A DNA stretch of 64,000 nt from Flavobacterium daemonense (GTDB lineage: Bacteria; Bacteroidota; Bacteroidia; Flavobacteriales; Flavobacteriaceae): positions 1 to 64,000 of the forward strand of contig NZ_VJYD01000002.1 in NCBI RefSeq assembly GCF_007341385.1, written 5' to 3'. Made by a program: the position numbers and the translations under genes. The notes under the pieces were generated by a model. That model was not told the DNA's origin and searched no databases. It saw nothing but the letters and a program-made list of their open reading frames with translations. Shown here in pieces: positions 50,415-59,547 of the stretch (positions are counted from its first letter, which is position 1; every line of letters begins with the position of its first letter).

Positions 50415-51020
50415 TTGAAAAAAATACTTCCACTATTCTCTTATATTTTACATCCAATTTTTATTTCGATGTATGCTGCATTATTCTATCTTTTTTGTAA
50501 AGAAGATGCTTTCAGCAATCAAGAAAAATATTTTGTTTTATTTCAAATTCTGATTATTACCATTTTAGTTCCCGTTTTGTTTTTTCTTTTGCTGAAATCG
50601 ACTGGACACGTAAATTCGATCATGGTTCACGAAACTTCGCAACGCAAAATTCCTTTGTTGCTGCAATGTTTTTTATATATTTTGCTGGTAAAAAGAAGTA
50701 TCATAATTACACGTTATCCTGAACTTCATTTCTTTTTTCTAGGTGCATTGTTTACCTCGATTTTAGCTTTGGTTGCTACTTTATTTAAGCTAAAGCCAAG
50801 TCTCCATGTAGCAGCAATAAGCGGATTCACCATTTTTGTAATTGGCTTAAATATTCATTTGCAAATGCAGAATCCATATTGGCCAGCGCTGTTAATTTTG
50901 CTTACCGGAATTGTAGCATCTTCTCGCATGGAAATGAAAGCGCATACGTCAAGAGAAATTATATTAGGGTTGTTTATTGGCGTGCTTCCGCAAATACTTT
51001 TTATTTATTTGTGGCTATAA
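50415..51020 (+). CDS. PAP2-like membrane protein
   Basis: About 201 residues with about six hydrophobic segments. The end of the protein recalls the PAP2 phosphatase core: KPSLHVAAISGF (for PSGH) and SRMEMKAHTSREIILG, where SR-x5-H-x3-E replaces SR-x5-H-x3-D. The first PAP2 motif (KX6RP) is not clear. It may be a divergent lipid phosphatase or a relative without activity. TTG at 50415 (then KKILPLF) is the best start. It overlaps the convergent gene's stop by 6 bp. Confidence 0.6.
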   Translation: MKKILPLFSYILHPIFISMYAALFYLFCKEDAFSNQEKYFVLFQILIITILVPVLFFLLLKSTGHVNSIMVHETSQRKIPLLLQCFLYILLVKRSIIITRYPELHFFFLGALFTSILALVATLFKLKPSLHVAAISGFTIFVIGLNIHLQMQNPYWPALLILLTGIVASSRMEMKAHTSREIILGLFIGVLPQILFIYLWL

Positions 51021-51719
51021 AATATAGAACATAAGTCCAATGTTCATTGCTTTCATGTTTACTTTTTCGCCAGAAATTGTAGAAACCGAATTGAATAACG
51101 GATTTAAGCCATAATAAGCAAAAACGTTCCAAGTATTGAAACCTGTGGCAAGATAAATTCCGTACTGAAATTTATTGACATCGGGGTTATTGACTATTTT
51201 ATATGTGTTTTCTCCGTCGTCTAAAACCGATTTGGTAGAGAAAACATAACTCATTTTTACACCACCATAAACTCTCCAGAATTTTGTGCTTTCGTAAGTC
51301 GAATTTCGCCATCTAAATTCAATTGGAAGATCGACAGAATATTGTCTATAACGGTTTGAAACAAATTCACCATAATCATTTACGCCATAAATTGGAGCTC
51401 CTTGCGTGTCTTCAGAAACCGTAAAATTCTGGTAAAAGTTCTGATAACTCAATCCGAAACCAGCAGCAATTGCAACGGTTCTCTTCTTGTTTATTGGCAT
51501 ATCGCGTAAAAAACCAGCAGAAAGTCCAGCAGAAAATTTATCCTGTTTTAATTTTTCGGGAGTATCTACTAAAAGATTATAAGCTACTGAAAAATAAAAC
51601 TGATCCTCACGATATAAAGAATCGATTTTAATTACCGGTTTGATTTCAGGCTTCACTTCTGCCTGTGAAAAAACATTCAGAAACGAAACAAAAAACAAAC
51701 AAGTAAAAAATAATCGCAT
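51015..51719 (-). CDS. Outer-membrane beta-barrel protein
   Basis: 234 residues from the ATG at 51719, with a leader ending in NVFSQA. The rest is alternating aromatic/polar strands of a small beta-barrel (OMP_b-brl_2 type): FYFSVAYNLLV, FSAGLSAGFLRD, VAIAAGFGLSYQ, YSVDLPIEFRWR, FWRVYGGVKMSYVF and a final AMNIGLMFYIL ending on a hydrophobic residue as barrels do. An in-frame TTG at 51749 is a poorer start. The function is not known. Confidence 0.75.
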   Translation of the reverse strand: MRLFFTCLFFVSFLNVFSQAEVKPEIKPVIKIDSLYREDQFYFSVAYNLLVDTPEKLKQDKFSAGLSAGFLRDMPINKKRTVAIAAGFGLSYQNFYQNFTVSEDTQGAPIYGVNDYGEFVSNRYRQYSVDLPIEFRWRNSTYESTKFWRVYGGVKMSYVFSTKSVLDDGENTYKIVNNPDVNKFQYGIYLATGFNTWNVFAYYGLNPLFNSVSTISGEKVNMKAMNIGLMFYIL

Positions 51720-51943
51720 ATCGAATTTTGGTTTTAATGAGGTTTTCAAGTTTTAACGTTTTTTGCAGGACATTTATTTCACTTACAAATATAATATAAT
51801 GCCGTTTGAAGATGACCGTTTAAAAACAATTATTCGTTTTTTCTGTAAGAATAAAAGCATTTGTTGCACTTTTTTCAATAAAACTGCAATAAGTCCCAAA
51901 AAATGAATCATTTTTTCATTCCGCTTTTATACCTTTGTTCTTG

Positions 51944-52297
51944 ATGAAAAGAAAACAGCTCATATTAAGTGTTTCAATGACGCTGACAATATTGTTCACA
52001 ATATTGTTTCAGTCGATACACAGTTTTGAGCATATTGTAAAACAGCTTTCAGAAAAGCAGTGTCATCATGCCTATAATGATCCAAGTGGCGAAATAACGC
52101 ACCAGCACCACAATTATGACTTATGTTATGTTTGTAATTTTGCTTTTGGAAGTTATACAGTTGCTGAAATCTTCTCCTTTCAATTTCACAATTTCTATAA
52201 AGAAATCCCTTATTTCTTTTCGTTTTCAGAAAATATCAGTTCATTTTCAGAAAGCGCTTATTTGCTTCGGGGTCCGCCTGCAGCTATAGTTTCTTAA
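51944..52297 (+). CDS. Small His/Cys-rich secreted or membrane protein before a TonB receptor
   Basis: 117 residues from ATG 51944 with a hydrophobic leader (ILSVSMTLTILFTILFQSI). The middle is rich in potential metal ligands: EKQCHHAYNDP, EITHQHHNYDLCYVCNF (six His and three Cys within about 35 residues). A TonB-dependent receptor gene follows 162 bp downstream. It could chaperone or sense zinc or copper. No family name can be given. TACCTTTG at 51930-51937 lies only 6 bp before the ATG, suggesting a nearly leaderless message. Confidence 0.55.
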   Translation: MKRKQLILSVSMTLTILFTILFQSIHSFEHIVKQLSEKQCHHAYNDPSGEITHQHHNYDLCYVCNFAFGSYTVAEIFSFQFHNFYKEIPYFFSFSENISSFSESAYLLRGPPAAIVS

Positions 52298-52459
52298 ATT
52301 TCGATCATTCGAAAAAAAATCTTATTTCTTTTAATTTAAATTCAAATTCCATTGAGTTTCCTAATCCTATTTAAATCAATTAGGATCAGAATGCTTTACT
52401 TTTTGTTTTGTTTTTTCATTTAAAAGAAAAAAATCAATTAACTATAGCATCATTTCCAA

Positions 52460-54667
52460 ATGAAAAAATTTTTACTAGCCCTAGTTTTGGGTTTTTCGAG
52501 CATACTTTCTGCTCAAAATTCGGTTTCAGGAATTGTAACCGACAATCAAAATCAGCCAATGCCAGGCGTTTCTGTATATGCGCCCGAATTACATAAAGGA
52601 ACAACCACCGACGCAAACGGAAAATATGAGTTGAACAATCTGCCAAACGGAAGTCTGCGTCTTGCGTTTAATTTTGTTGGATATGCCAATCAAAATCAAA
52701 CTATTGCCAAATTAGCAAAAGAAAACACACTGAATATTAAACTTTTAGAATCCATTATGGAAATGGATGAAGTTGTTGTTTCTACTCCATTTAATAAATT
52801 GCAGTCGCAGAATGTAATGAAAATTGAGCACGAAAGCATCAAGACTTTACAGCAAAAAGGAACCTCAACTTTGATTGAAGGTTTAGCGACAATTCCCGGA
52901 GTTGCACAAATTTCAACTGGAACTTCGATAGGGAAACCCGTAATTCGTGGACTTAGCGGCAATCGTGTTTTAGTGTATTCACAAGGCGTTCGTATCGAAA
53001 ATCAACAATTTGGAGACGAACACGGTTTAGGTTTAAATGATGCCGGAATCGAAAGCGTTGAAGTTATTAAAGGACCTGCTTCGTTATTATATGGCTCTGA
53101 CGCTTTGGGCGGTGTTTTATATTTTAATCCAGAAAAATTCGCCGACGCTGGTGATTTCAAAGCAAATTTCAGCCAAAAATATTTCACCAATACACAAGGA
53201 AGCAATTCTTCTATAGGACTAAAAACTTCTACAGATAATTGGAAATTTCTGGCAAGAGGAAGTTACAACACACATTCAGATTACAAAATTTCAGGTGGCG
53301 ATCGCGTCACAAATTCTCGTTATAATGAAACCGATTTTAAGACCGGAATTGGTTACAGCAATTCGACTTTTTCAAGTGTTTTAAGATACAATTACAACAA
53401 ACTAGATATTGGAATTCCGGAAGACGGAATTGCAGAACAATCGTCAAGCAAAGACACGCAATTTCCGAGACAAGGGATTTTCAATCACTTATTGAGTTTG
53501 AACAATGTTGTCTTTTTTGAAAACTCAAAACTTGACGTTGATTTGGGTTACATCGCAAATGACAGAAGCGAATTTGAAGACAGTAACGAAGCTTCGTTGC
53601 ACATGAAACTGAATACTTTCAATTACAATGCGAAATATCATTTCCCAAAATTTGGAAAAATTGAAACTATTTTAGGCGTTCAGGGAATGCATCAGACCAA
53701 TGCAAATTCAGGAGAAGAATATTTGATTCCGGATGCCACAACAAATGATTTTGGTGTTTTTGGAACTGCTAATTACGAATGGAACAGCAGCGTTATTCAA
53801 GCCGGCTTGCGTTTTGACAACAGAAATATTAATTCAATAGCACACGGAATTGAAGGCGAAGAAGGATATTTTCAAGCTCTAGATCGTTCTTTTGACAGTT
53901 TTAATGCTTCTCTTGGATACAAAACAAAATTAGCAGAACCTTTGGTGCTTCGCTTAAATGTTGCAACTGGATTTAGAGCACCAAACTTAGCCGAATTGAC
54001 TTCAAACGGTGTTCACGAGGGAACAAATCGCTACGAAATTGGAAACGCCAATCTAAAAACCGAGCAAAATGTTCAAACAGATTTAAATCTAGAATATAAA
54101 AATTCACATTTTGAGTTTTTCATCAACGGTTTCTACAATCACATTAATAACTACATTTACACTTCACCAACTGGAGAAATTTTAGACAATAATGATGTCT
54201 TTGCTTATGTACAGGATAATGCCAAATTATTTGGAGGTGAAGTTGGGTTGCACATTCATCCACATCCGCTTGACTGGCTGCATTTTGAAACGAGTTTTGA
54301 AACCGTAACTGGCAAAAAAGACAATGATGATTATTTGCCTTTAATTCCGGCAAACAACTGGAATAATACACTGAGAACGGAGTTCAATATCAAAAACTGG
54401 CTGAGCGAAGGTTTTGCTTCATTAAACGTTTCTTCGACTTTTAATCAAGATAATGTGAGTGGTTTTGAAACGGCTTCAAAAGGTTATACTTTGGTGAATC
54501 TTGGTTTTGGAGGAACTGTGAAATTAGGAAAAACAGCTTTTGACATTAACTTGAACGGAAACAATTTATTCGATAAAAGATACATTGCGCACCTTTCAAG
54601 ATTAAAGACAGACGGAATTCCGAATATTGGAAGAAACATTGTTTTGGGCGTTAATTTCAATTTATAG
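52460..54667 (+). CDS. TonB-dependent outer-membrane receptor
   Basis: A 735-residue receptor. A signal peptide (about 1-18, ending LSAQ) is followed by a carboxypeptidase-D-like domain (SVSGIVTDNQNQPMPGVSVYAPE, about 20-95) typical of Bacteroidota. The plug has PFNKLQSQNVMKIE, STLIEGLATIPGVAQ, PVIRGLSGNRVLVYSQGVRIENQQFGDEHG and a SLLYGSDALGGVLYF end. A 22-strand barrel ends in VLGVNFNL. The plug's IENQQFGDEHG resembles zinc and metal receptors such as ZnuD. The neighbouring His/Cys-rich gene supports a metal substrate, but this is inference. Confidence 0.93.
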   Translation: MKKFLLALVLGFSSILSAQNSVSGIVTDNQNQPMPGVSVYAPELHKGTTTDANGKYELNNLPNGSLRLAFNFVGYANQNQTIAKLAKENTLNIKLLESIMEMDEVVVSTPFNKLQSQNVMKIEHESIKTLQQKGTSTLIEGLATIPGVAQISTGTSIGKPVIRGLSGNRVLVYSQGVRIENQQFGDEHGLGLNDAGIESVEVIKGPASLLYGSDALGGVLYFNPEKFADAGDFKANFSQKYFTNTQGSNSSIGLKTSTDNWKFLARGSYNTHSDYKISGGDRVTNSRYNETDFKTGIGYSNSTFSSVLRYNYNKLDIGIPEDGIAEQSSSKDTQFPRQGIFNHLLSLNNVVFFENSKLDVDLGYIANDRSEFEDSNEASLHMKLNTFNYNAKYHFPKFGKIETILGVQGMHQTNANSGEEYLIPDATTNDFGVFGTANYEWNSSVIQAGLRFDNRNINSIAHGIEGEEGYFQALDRSFDSFNASLGYKTKLAEPLVLRLNVATGFRAPNLAELTSNGVHEGTNRYEIGNANLKTEQNVQTDLNLEYKNSHFEFFINGFYNHINNYIYTSPTGEILDNNDVFAYVQDNAKLFGGEVGLHIHPHPLDWLHFETSFETVTGKKDNDDYLPLIPANNWNNTLRTEFNIKNWLSEGFASLNVSSTFNQDNVSGFETASKGYTLVNLGFGGTVKLGKTAFDINLNGNNLFDKRYIAHLSRLKTDGIPNIGRNIVLGVNFNL

Positions 54668-54676
54668 ACTTTATTT

Positions 54677-54770
54677 AACCGCAAAGACGCTAAGAAAAAG
54701 CGCAAAGTTCGCGAAGTTTTAATTTGCTTTGCGGACTTTGCGTAAAACTCCTTGCGTGCTTTGCGGTTAA
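54677..54770. repeat. Palindrome, family B (AACCGCAAAG type)
   Basis: TTAACCGCAAAGACGCTAAG near 54674 pairs with CGTGCTTTGCGGTTAA ending 54770, with inner GCGCAAAGTTCGCGAAG and CTTTGCGGACTTTGCG. It shares words with 36769-36880. Confidence 0.75.
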
Positions 54771-54825
54771 TGTTTTACTACTCTCACAAAAAATGCTATT
54801 TTTGTTAAAACCGACAAACTTAAAT

Positions 54826-56934
54826 ATGAAAAAAACATTTCTACTAATGGCAATTACAACTGCAGGAATTTCATTTGGACAGAATAAAATTCAATATCCA
54901 CAAACTAAAAAAGGTGAAACTGTCGATGTTTATTTTGACACAAAAGTAAGCGATCCCTATCGCTGGCTTGAAGACGATAAATCGGCTGAAACCGGTGCTT
55001 GGGTTAAAGCCGAAAACGAGGTAACTTATGGTTATTTAGATAAAATTCCGTTTAGAAATGAGTTGAAAACTCGTATGGAAAAACTTTGGAATTATGAAAA
55101 AATAGGCGCTCCGAGTAAAGAGGGGAAATTTGCTTATTTTTCTAAAAACAACGGGCTCCAAAATCAATCTGTCATTTACAGAAAAGACCAAAACGGAAAA
55201 GAAGAAGTTTTTCTTGACCCGAATACTTTTTCGAAAGATGGTACAACTTCTCTTGGTGGATTAGATTTTTCTGAAGATGGCTCAAAAGCCGCTTACTCGA
55301 TTTCAGAAGGCGGAAGCGACTGGAGAAAAGTGATTATCATTGATGCTGTTTCTAAAAAAGTTTTGGAAGATACTTTAGTTGACGTAAAATTCAGCGGTAT
55401 TTCTTGGCATGGAAATGAAGGTTTTTACTATTCTAGCTACGACAAACCAAAAGGAAGCGAATTATCTGCAAAAACAGATCAGCATAAGTTATACTTTCAC
55501 AAACTGGGAACTTCTCAAAAAGACGACAAAGTAATTTTTGGCGCCGATCAAAAAAGAAGATACGTTGGCGGTTATGTTACCGAAGACAACCATTATTTAG
55601 TAATAACTGCAGCCAATTCGACTTACGGAAATGAATTGTACATTAAGGATTTAACAAAACCAAACAGCCCGATTATCACAATTGTAGATAATTTTAATAC
55701 CGAAAATTCAATTATTGAAAATCAAGGAACAAAATTATTTATACATACTGATTATAACGCACCAAACGGTCGTGTGGTGGCTGTAGATTTTAGTAATCCA
55801 AAACCGGAAAACTGGAAGGATTTTATTAAAGAAACCGAAAATGTTTTATCTCCTTCTCTTGGTGGAGGTTACTTTTTTGCCAATTATACAAAAGATGCGG
55901 TTTCGTTTGTACAACAATATGATTACAATGGAAAATTAGTTCGCGAAATCAAGCTTCCAGCTGTTGGAACTGCTGGCGGATTTAGCGGTAAAAAGAGTGA
56001 TAAAATATTGTATTACAGTTTTACCAATTATACAACGCCAGGAAGCATTTATTCTTTTGAACCAAAATCTGGAAAATCTGAAGTTTATCAGAAACCAAAA
56101 GTAGACTTCAAAAGTGAAGATTATGAATCAAAACAAGTTTTCTATACTTCAAAAGACGGAACCAAAGTTCCGATGATTATTACTTATAAAAAGGGAACAA
56201 AATTAGACGGCAAAAACCCAACGATTCTGTACGGTTATGGTGGATTCAACATTAGCTTGACGCCAAGTTTCAGTATTGCAAATGCAGTTTGGATGGAAAA
56301 CGGAGGCGTTTATGCTGTTGCCAATTTAAGAGGTGGTGGTGAATACGGAAAAAAATGGCACGATGCGGGAACAAAACAGCAAAAACAAAATGTATTTGAT
56401 GATTTTATTGCTGCTGCCGAATATTTAATTGCTCAAAAATATACCTCATCCGATTATTTAGCTATTCGCGGAGGGTCTAACGGAGGATTATTAGTTGGCG
56501 CAACCATGACACAGCGTCCTGATTTGATGAAAGTGGCGTTGCCAGCCGTTGGAGTTATGGACATGCTTCGTTACAACGCATTTACAGCCGGCGCAGGTTG
56601 GGCATTTGACTATGGAACAGCTCAAGACAGTAAAGAAATGTTTGAATATTTAAAAGGATATTCTCCTGTTCACAATGTAAAACAGGGAACTCATTATCCA
56701 GCAACAATGGTTACAACTGGGGATCATGACGATCGCGTGGTTCCGGCGCATAGTTTTAAATTTGCTTCTGAGTTACAAGAAAAACAAGCTGGGGATAATC
56801 CTGTTTTAATTAGAATTGATGTTAAAGCAGGTCACGGAGCAGGAAAATCTGTTGCGGCTACAATTCAAGAAAATGTAGATATTCAAGCTTTTACACTTTA
56901 CAATATGGGTTTTAAAGCTTTGCCTTCTAAATAA
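54826..56934 (+). CDS. Prolyl oligopeptidase family serine peptidase
   Basis: 702 residues from ATG 54826. The signal peptide is [20 protein letters not shown] seven-blade propeller (about 70-420) gates an alpha/beta-hydrolase domain. The nucleophile Ser is in [13 protein letters not shown], the Asp in [13 protein letters not shown] and the His in [11 protein letters not shown]. It cleaves peptides after proline in the periplasm. A longer in-frame reading to 54724 has no value because it crosses a palindrome and the TATTTTTG box at 54797-54804. All catalytic residues are present. Confidence 0.93.
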   Translation: MKKTFLLMAITTAGISFGQNKIQYPQTKKGETVDVYFDTKVSDPYRWLEDDKSAETGAWVKAENEVTYGYLDKIPFRNELKTRMEKLWNYEKIGAPSKEGKFAYFSKNNGLQNQSVIYRKDQNGKEEVFLDPNTFSKDGTTSLGGLDFSEDGSKAAYSISEGGSDWRKVIIIDAVSKKVLEDTLVDVKFSGISWHGNEGFYYSSYDKPKGSELSAKTDQHKLYFHKLGTSQKDDKVIFGADQKRRYVGGYVTEDNHYLVITAANSTYGNELYIKDLTKPNSPIITIVDNFNTENSIIENQGTKLFIHTDYNAPNGRVVAVDFSNPKPENWKDFIKETENVLSPSLGGGYFFANYTKDAVSFVQQYDYNGKLVREIKLPAVGTAGGFSGKKSDKILYYSFTNYTTPGSIYSFEPKSGKSEVYQKPKVDFKSEDYESKQVFYTSKDGTKVPMIITYKKGTKLDGKNPTILYGYGGFNISLTPSFSIANAVWMENGGVYAVANLRGGGEYGKKWHDAGTKQQKQNVFDDFIAAAEYLIAQKYTSSDYLAIRGGSNGGLLVGATMTQRPDLMKVALPAVGVMDMLRYNAFTAGAGWAFDYGTAQDSKEMFEYLKGYSPVHNVKQGTHYPATMVTTGDHDDRVVPAHSFKFASELQEKQAGDNPVLIRIDVKAGHGAGKSVAATIQENVDIQAFTLYNMGFKALPSK

Positions 56935-56954
56935 GACTTTAAACTAAGTTTTTT

Positions 56955-57190
56955 AGCCACGAATTCACGATTTATATGTGAGTTCGTGGCTTTATTTTTT
57001 TTGCCACGAATTTCACGAATTAGCACGAATTTAATTAATGAGAATTTGTAGAGTGCTTTTTTGCCACAGATTAAAAGGATTAAAATGATTATAATACCTA
57101 TGCGTTTACTTTTGTAATCTGTGAAAATCCTTTTAATCTGTGGCAAAACTTCAATAAATAATTAGTGGAAATTCATGTAATTCGTGGCAA
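56955..57190. repeat. Compound palindromic repeats, family B
   Basis: AGCCACGAATTCACG (56956) pairs with GAGTTCGTGGCT (56981). A second, larger set pairs TTTGCCACGAATTTCACG (57000) with GTAATTCGTGGCAAAC (57177). A third, inside it, pairs CACAGATTAAAAGG (57065) with CCTTTTAATCTGTGG (57131). TAAATTTG (57199-57206) after it is a candidate -7 box for the next gene. Confidence 0.8.
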
Positions 57191-57226
57191 ACCTTTTTTA
57201 AATTTGAGAAACTTAAAACTTAAACC

Positions 57227-58222
57227 ATGAAAATTATAAAATGGGGAATTATTGGTTGTGGAAATGTCACCGAAGTCAAAAGCGGACCAGCGTTTCAAAA
57301 AGCTCCAAATTCAACTCTAGTTGCTGTTATGCGACGAGATGCTGCCCTTGCTGAAGATTACGCCAGACGTCATAATGTCCCAAAATGGTATTCAAATGCC
57401 GAAGATTTAATTAATGATCCCGAAGTTGATGCCGTTTATATTGCCACTCCTCCATCATCTCACAAAGAATACACTATTTTGTGTGCCAAAGCTGGAAAAC
57501 CAGTTTATGTCGAAAAACCAATGGCTTTGACTTTTGAAGAATGCAACGAAATGATCAGCGCTTGCAAAGAACATAATGTTCCGTTATTTGTTGCTTATTA
57601 CAGGAGAGCCTTGCCACGTTTTTTAAAAATAAAAGAAATAATCGATCAAGGAAAACTAGGCACCATTCGCCATGTAAATTGTGTTTTATATCATCCTTTT
57701 GAGGCGCGTTATGATGACGAAATCAATCTTCCTTGGACCGTTTTGCCACATATTTCTGGAGGTGGGATTTTTGTTGATTTGGCTTGTCATACTTTAGATT
57801 TTCTGGATTTTGTTTTAGGTCGGATAAAATCTGTTCGCGGACATGCGACTTCACAATTGAAAGCTTATCCGGCGGAAGATGCTGTTTCAATGTCTTTTTT
57901 ATTTGAAAACGGAATTCACGGTTCTGGAATATGGAATTTCACCAGTTTTGAACGTTATGACAATACAGAAATTGTTGGAGATAAAGGAAAAATCTCTTTC
58001 TCAACTTTCGGAAACGATCCACTTCATATTCAATATCCAAATGGAGAAAAAGAAAGTATTTTAATCGAAAACCCGCTTCATATTCAGCAGCCGCTTGTCG
58101 AAACTATTGTCGCCGAGCTTTTAGGAAATGAAAATGCCTCTCCATCAAAAGGGATTTCTGGCGCAAGAACAACTTGGGTTATTGATGAAGTTTTGAAGGA
58201 ATTTAGAGATTTGAATAAATAA
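57227..58222 (+). CDS. Gfo/Idh/MocA-family oxidoreductase
   Basis: A 331-residue enzyme. The NAD(P) Rossmann part begins WGIIGCGNVTEVKSGPAF, followed by AVYIATPPSSHKEY and the conserved YVEKPMAL (catalytic Lys). The C-terminal domain has HISGGGIFVDLACHTLDFLDF (an Asp and a His of the active site). Family members oxidise or reduce sugars, inositols or related compounds; the substrate cannot be set. No sugar operon surrounds it. Confidence 0.88.
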   Translation: MKIIKWGIIGCGNVTEVKSGPAFQKAPNSTLVAVMRRDAALAEDYARRHNVPKWYSNAEDLINDPEVDAVYIATPPSSHKEYTILCAKAGKPVYVEKPMALTFEECNEMISACKEHNVPLFVAYYRRALPRFLKIKEIIDQGKLGTIRHVNCVLYHPFEARYDDEINLPWTVLPHISGGGIFVDLACHTLDFLDFVLGRIKSVRGHATSQLKAYPAEDAVSMSFLFENGIHGSGIWNFTSFERYDNTEIVGDKGKISFSTFGNDPLHIQYPNGEKESILIENPLHIQQPLVETIVAELLGNENASPSKGISGARTTWVIDEVLKEFRDLNK

Positions 58223-58232
58223 TAGAATTATG

Positions 58233-58344
58233 TTTTTGTCATTTCGACTGAAAGGAGAAATCACACTAGGAGATCGACAAAGATTGGCGATAATCGTTGT
58301 GGAATTACTAGTGTGATTTCTCCTTTCAGTCGAAATGACAAAAA
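58233..58344. repeat. Palindromic repeat, family A copy 4
   Basis: Perfect 37-bp inverted arms (58233-58269, starting TTTTTGTCATTTCGACTGAA, and 58308-58344), the longest of the four, around a centre with ACAAAGATTGG. It lies just after a gene stop. Confidence 0.92.
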
Positions 58345-58346
58345 AA

Positions 58347-58370
58347 AAGGATATTCTCGCGAATATCCTT
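58347..58370. terminator. Terminator hairpin
   Basis: AAGGATATTC-TCGC-GAATATCCTT, preceded by A8 and followed by TTCTTT. It is probably bidirectional, ending the outer-membrane gene on the minus strand. Confidence 0.75.
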
Positions 58371-58404
58371 TTCTTTAAAAAAACTATAAAACTTCTATAA
58401 AAAA

Positions 58405-59370
58405 TTATAGACTGTATTTAAGACCTAATGTGATTCCTAAACCAGAAATACCAACGTAAGAACTGATATCATCAGTAGCTTTTGTGCTATCAAAACCTGC
58501 AGCATTTGTTACAGTGCTGTTAGAGTTAGTATCAATTGAGCTGTGGTAATTTGTGTGGTTTGCAGAGTAAGAAGCTGCTCTGAAGCTTGTTGAAGTATTT
58601 AATTTATCAACTCCGTTTTCTGTGTACTCTGTAGTTTCTTTAGTTTTACCGTGTACAGTAAAGTTACGGTACTCTAACTCAGCAAAAGCAGAAATGTGTT
58701 TTCCTAATTTATAAGAAGTACCTACAGCAGCCATAAATCCAATTGTAGCATTTGGTTTTACAACATCTTTAGAGTAAGCATCCGTTTGAGCAACTTGGTT
58801 AGCACCTACGAAAGTTGTGTATTGTCTATCTGTTTTAATATCTAAAGTACCGTGGATTGGCACAATAACTCCAACTTTAGTGTATGGTTCAAAACCGTGA
58901 GCTTCACCTAAGAACATTACAAGTGCAGGAGCTAAATCAAAAGCTTTAATTTGTCCTTCAGCAGTAAAATCTAAATAAGTTGCAGCACCGTTAGTTTGGT
59001 TTACACCAATAAGTCTGTCTGTTGTTTGAGCCATAGTCTTGCTATTGCTGATGTAGTAGTTTGCAGACATCTCAACTCCTAAACGAGCAGAGAAACGGTA
59101 ACCAGCAGTAATTCCGCTTCTAAAACCTTGTCCAAAAGAACCTGTTACGCTTTCTCTTGAAACTAATTTATTATTTGCTAAAGTACCAGCATAAACATCT
59201 CTATTTGCAGCCTGTCCTCCAACTGTTGGAAACTCAGTAGAAGCAGTTTGGTTGAAATAAGATCCAGCTAATTTGAAATACCAGCTTTCTGGTTTATCTG
59301 CTTTTTCTGTTTGCGCCATTGTGGCCATAGAGCAAACTAATAATCCTAATAAAAATAGGTTCTTTTTCAT
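58405..59370 (-). CDS. Outer-membrane beta-barrel protein
   Basis: 321 residues with a signal peptide (about 1-19, ending ATMAQ). The mature chain is Gly/aromatic-rich strands with long Ser/Thr/Asn loops: SWYFKLAGSYFNQ, GFRSGITAGYRFSARLGVEMSANYYIS, FDLAPALVMFLG, YTKVGVIVPIHGTLDI, ATIGFMAAVGTSYKLGKHISAFAELEYRNF and the closing GISGLGITLGLKYSL. It fits a small porin-like barrel. TATGTTTG (59401-59394, minus strand) is a likely -7 box close to the ATG. Codon and residue use suggest strong expression. Confidence 0.78.
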   Translation of the reverse strand: MKKNLFLLGLLVCSMATMAQTEKADKPESWYFKLAGSYFNQTASTEFPTVGGQAANRDVYAGTLANNKLVSRESVTGSFGQGFRSGITAGYRFSARLGVEMSANYYISNSKTMAQTTDRLIGVNQTNGAATYLDFTAEGQIKAFDLAPALVMFLGEAHGFEPYTKVGVIVPIHGTLDIKTDRQYTTFVGANQVAQTDAYSKDVVKPNATIGFMAAVGTSYKLGKHISAFAELEYRNFTVHGKTKETTEYTENGVDKLNTSTSFRAASYSANHTNYHSSIDTNSNSTVTNAAGFDSTKATDDISSYVGISGLGITLGLKYSL

Positions 59371-59547
59371 AATTCTGATTTAATTAATTTATGCAAACAT
59401 AAAATATTTTAACATATTCTTTTTGAGTGCAAGGTTAGACTTGGAACGAAATCGTTATATTTTCGGGCAATATTACTAAAAAAGTATTATGCACGCATAT
59501 TTTTAACACTAAAATTTCACTTTATGCTAAATTTTAACTGTTAAAAT

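Noticed and set aside
52360..52384. CCTAAT/ATTAGG hairpin before the TonB receptor as a riboswitch
   Set aside because: A single short hairpin in AT-rich sequence; no known riboswitch core is visible.
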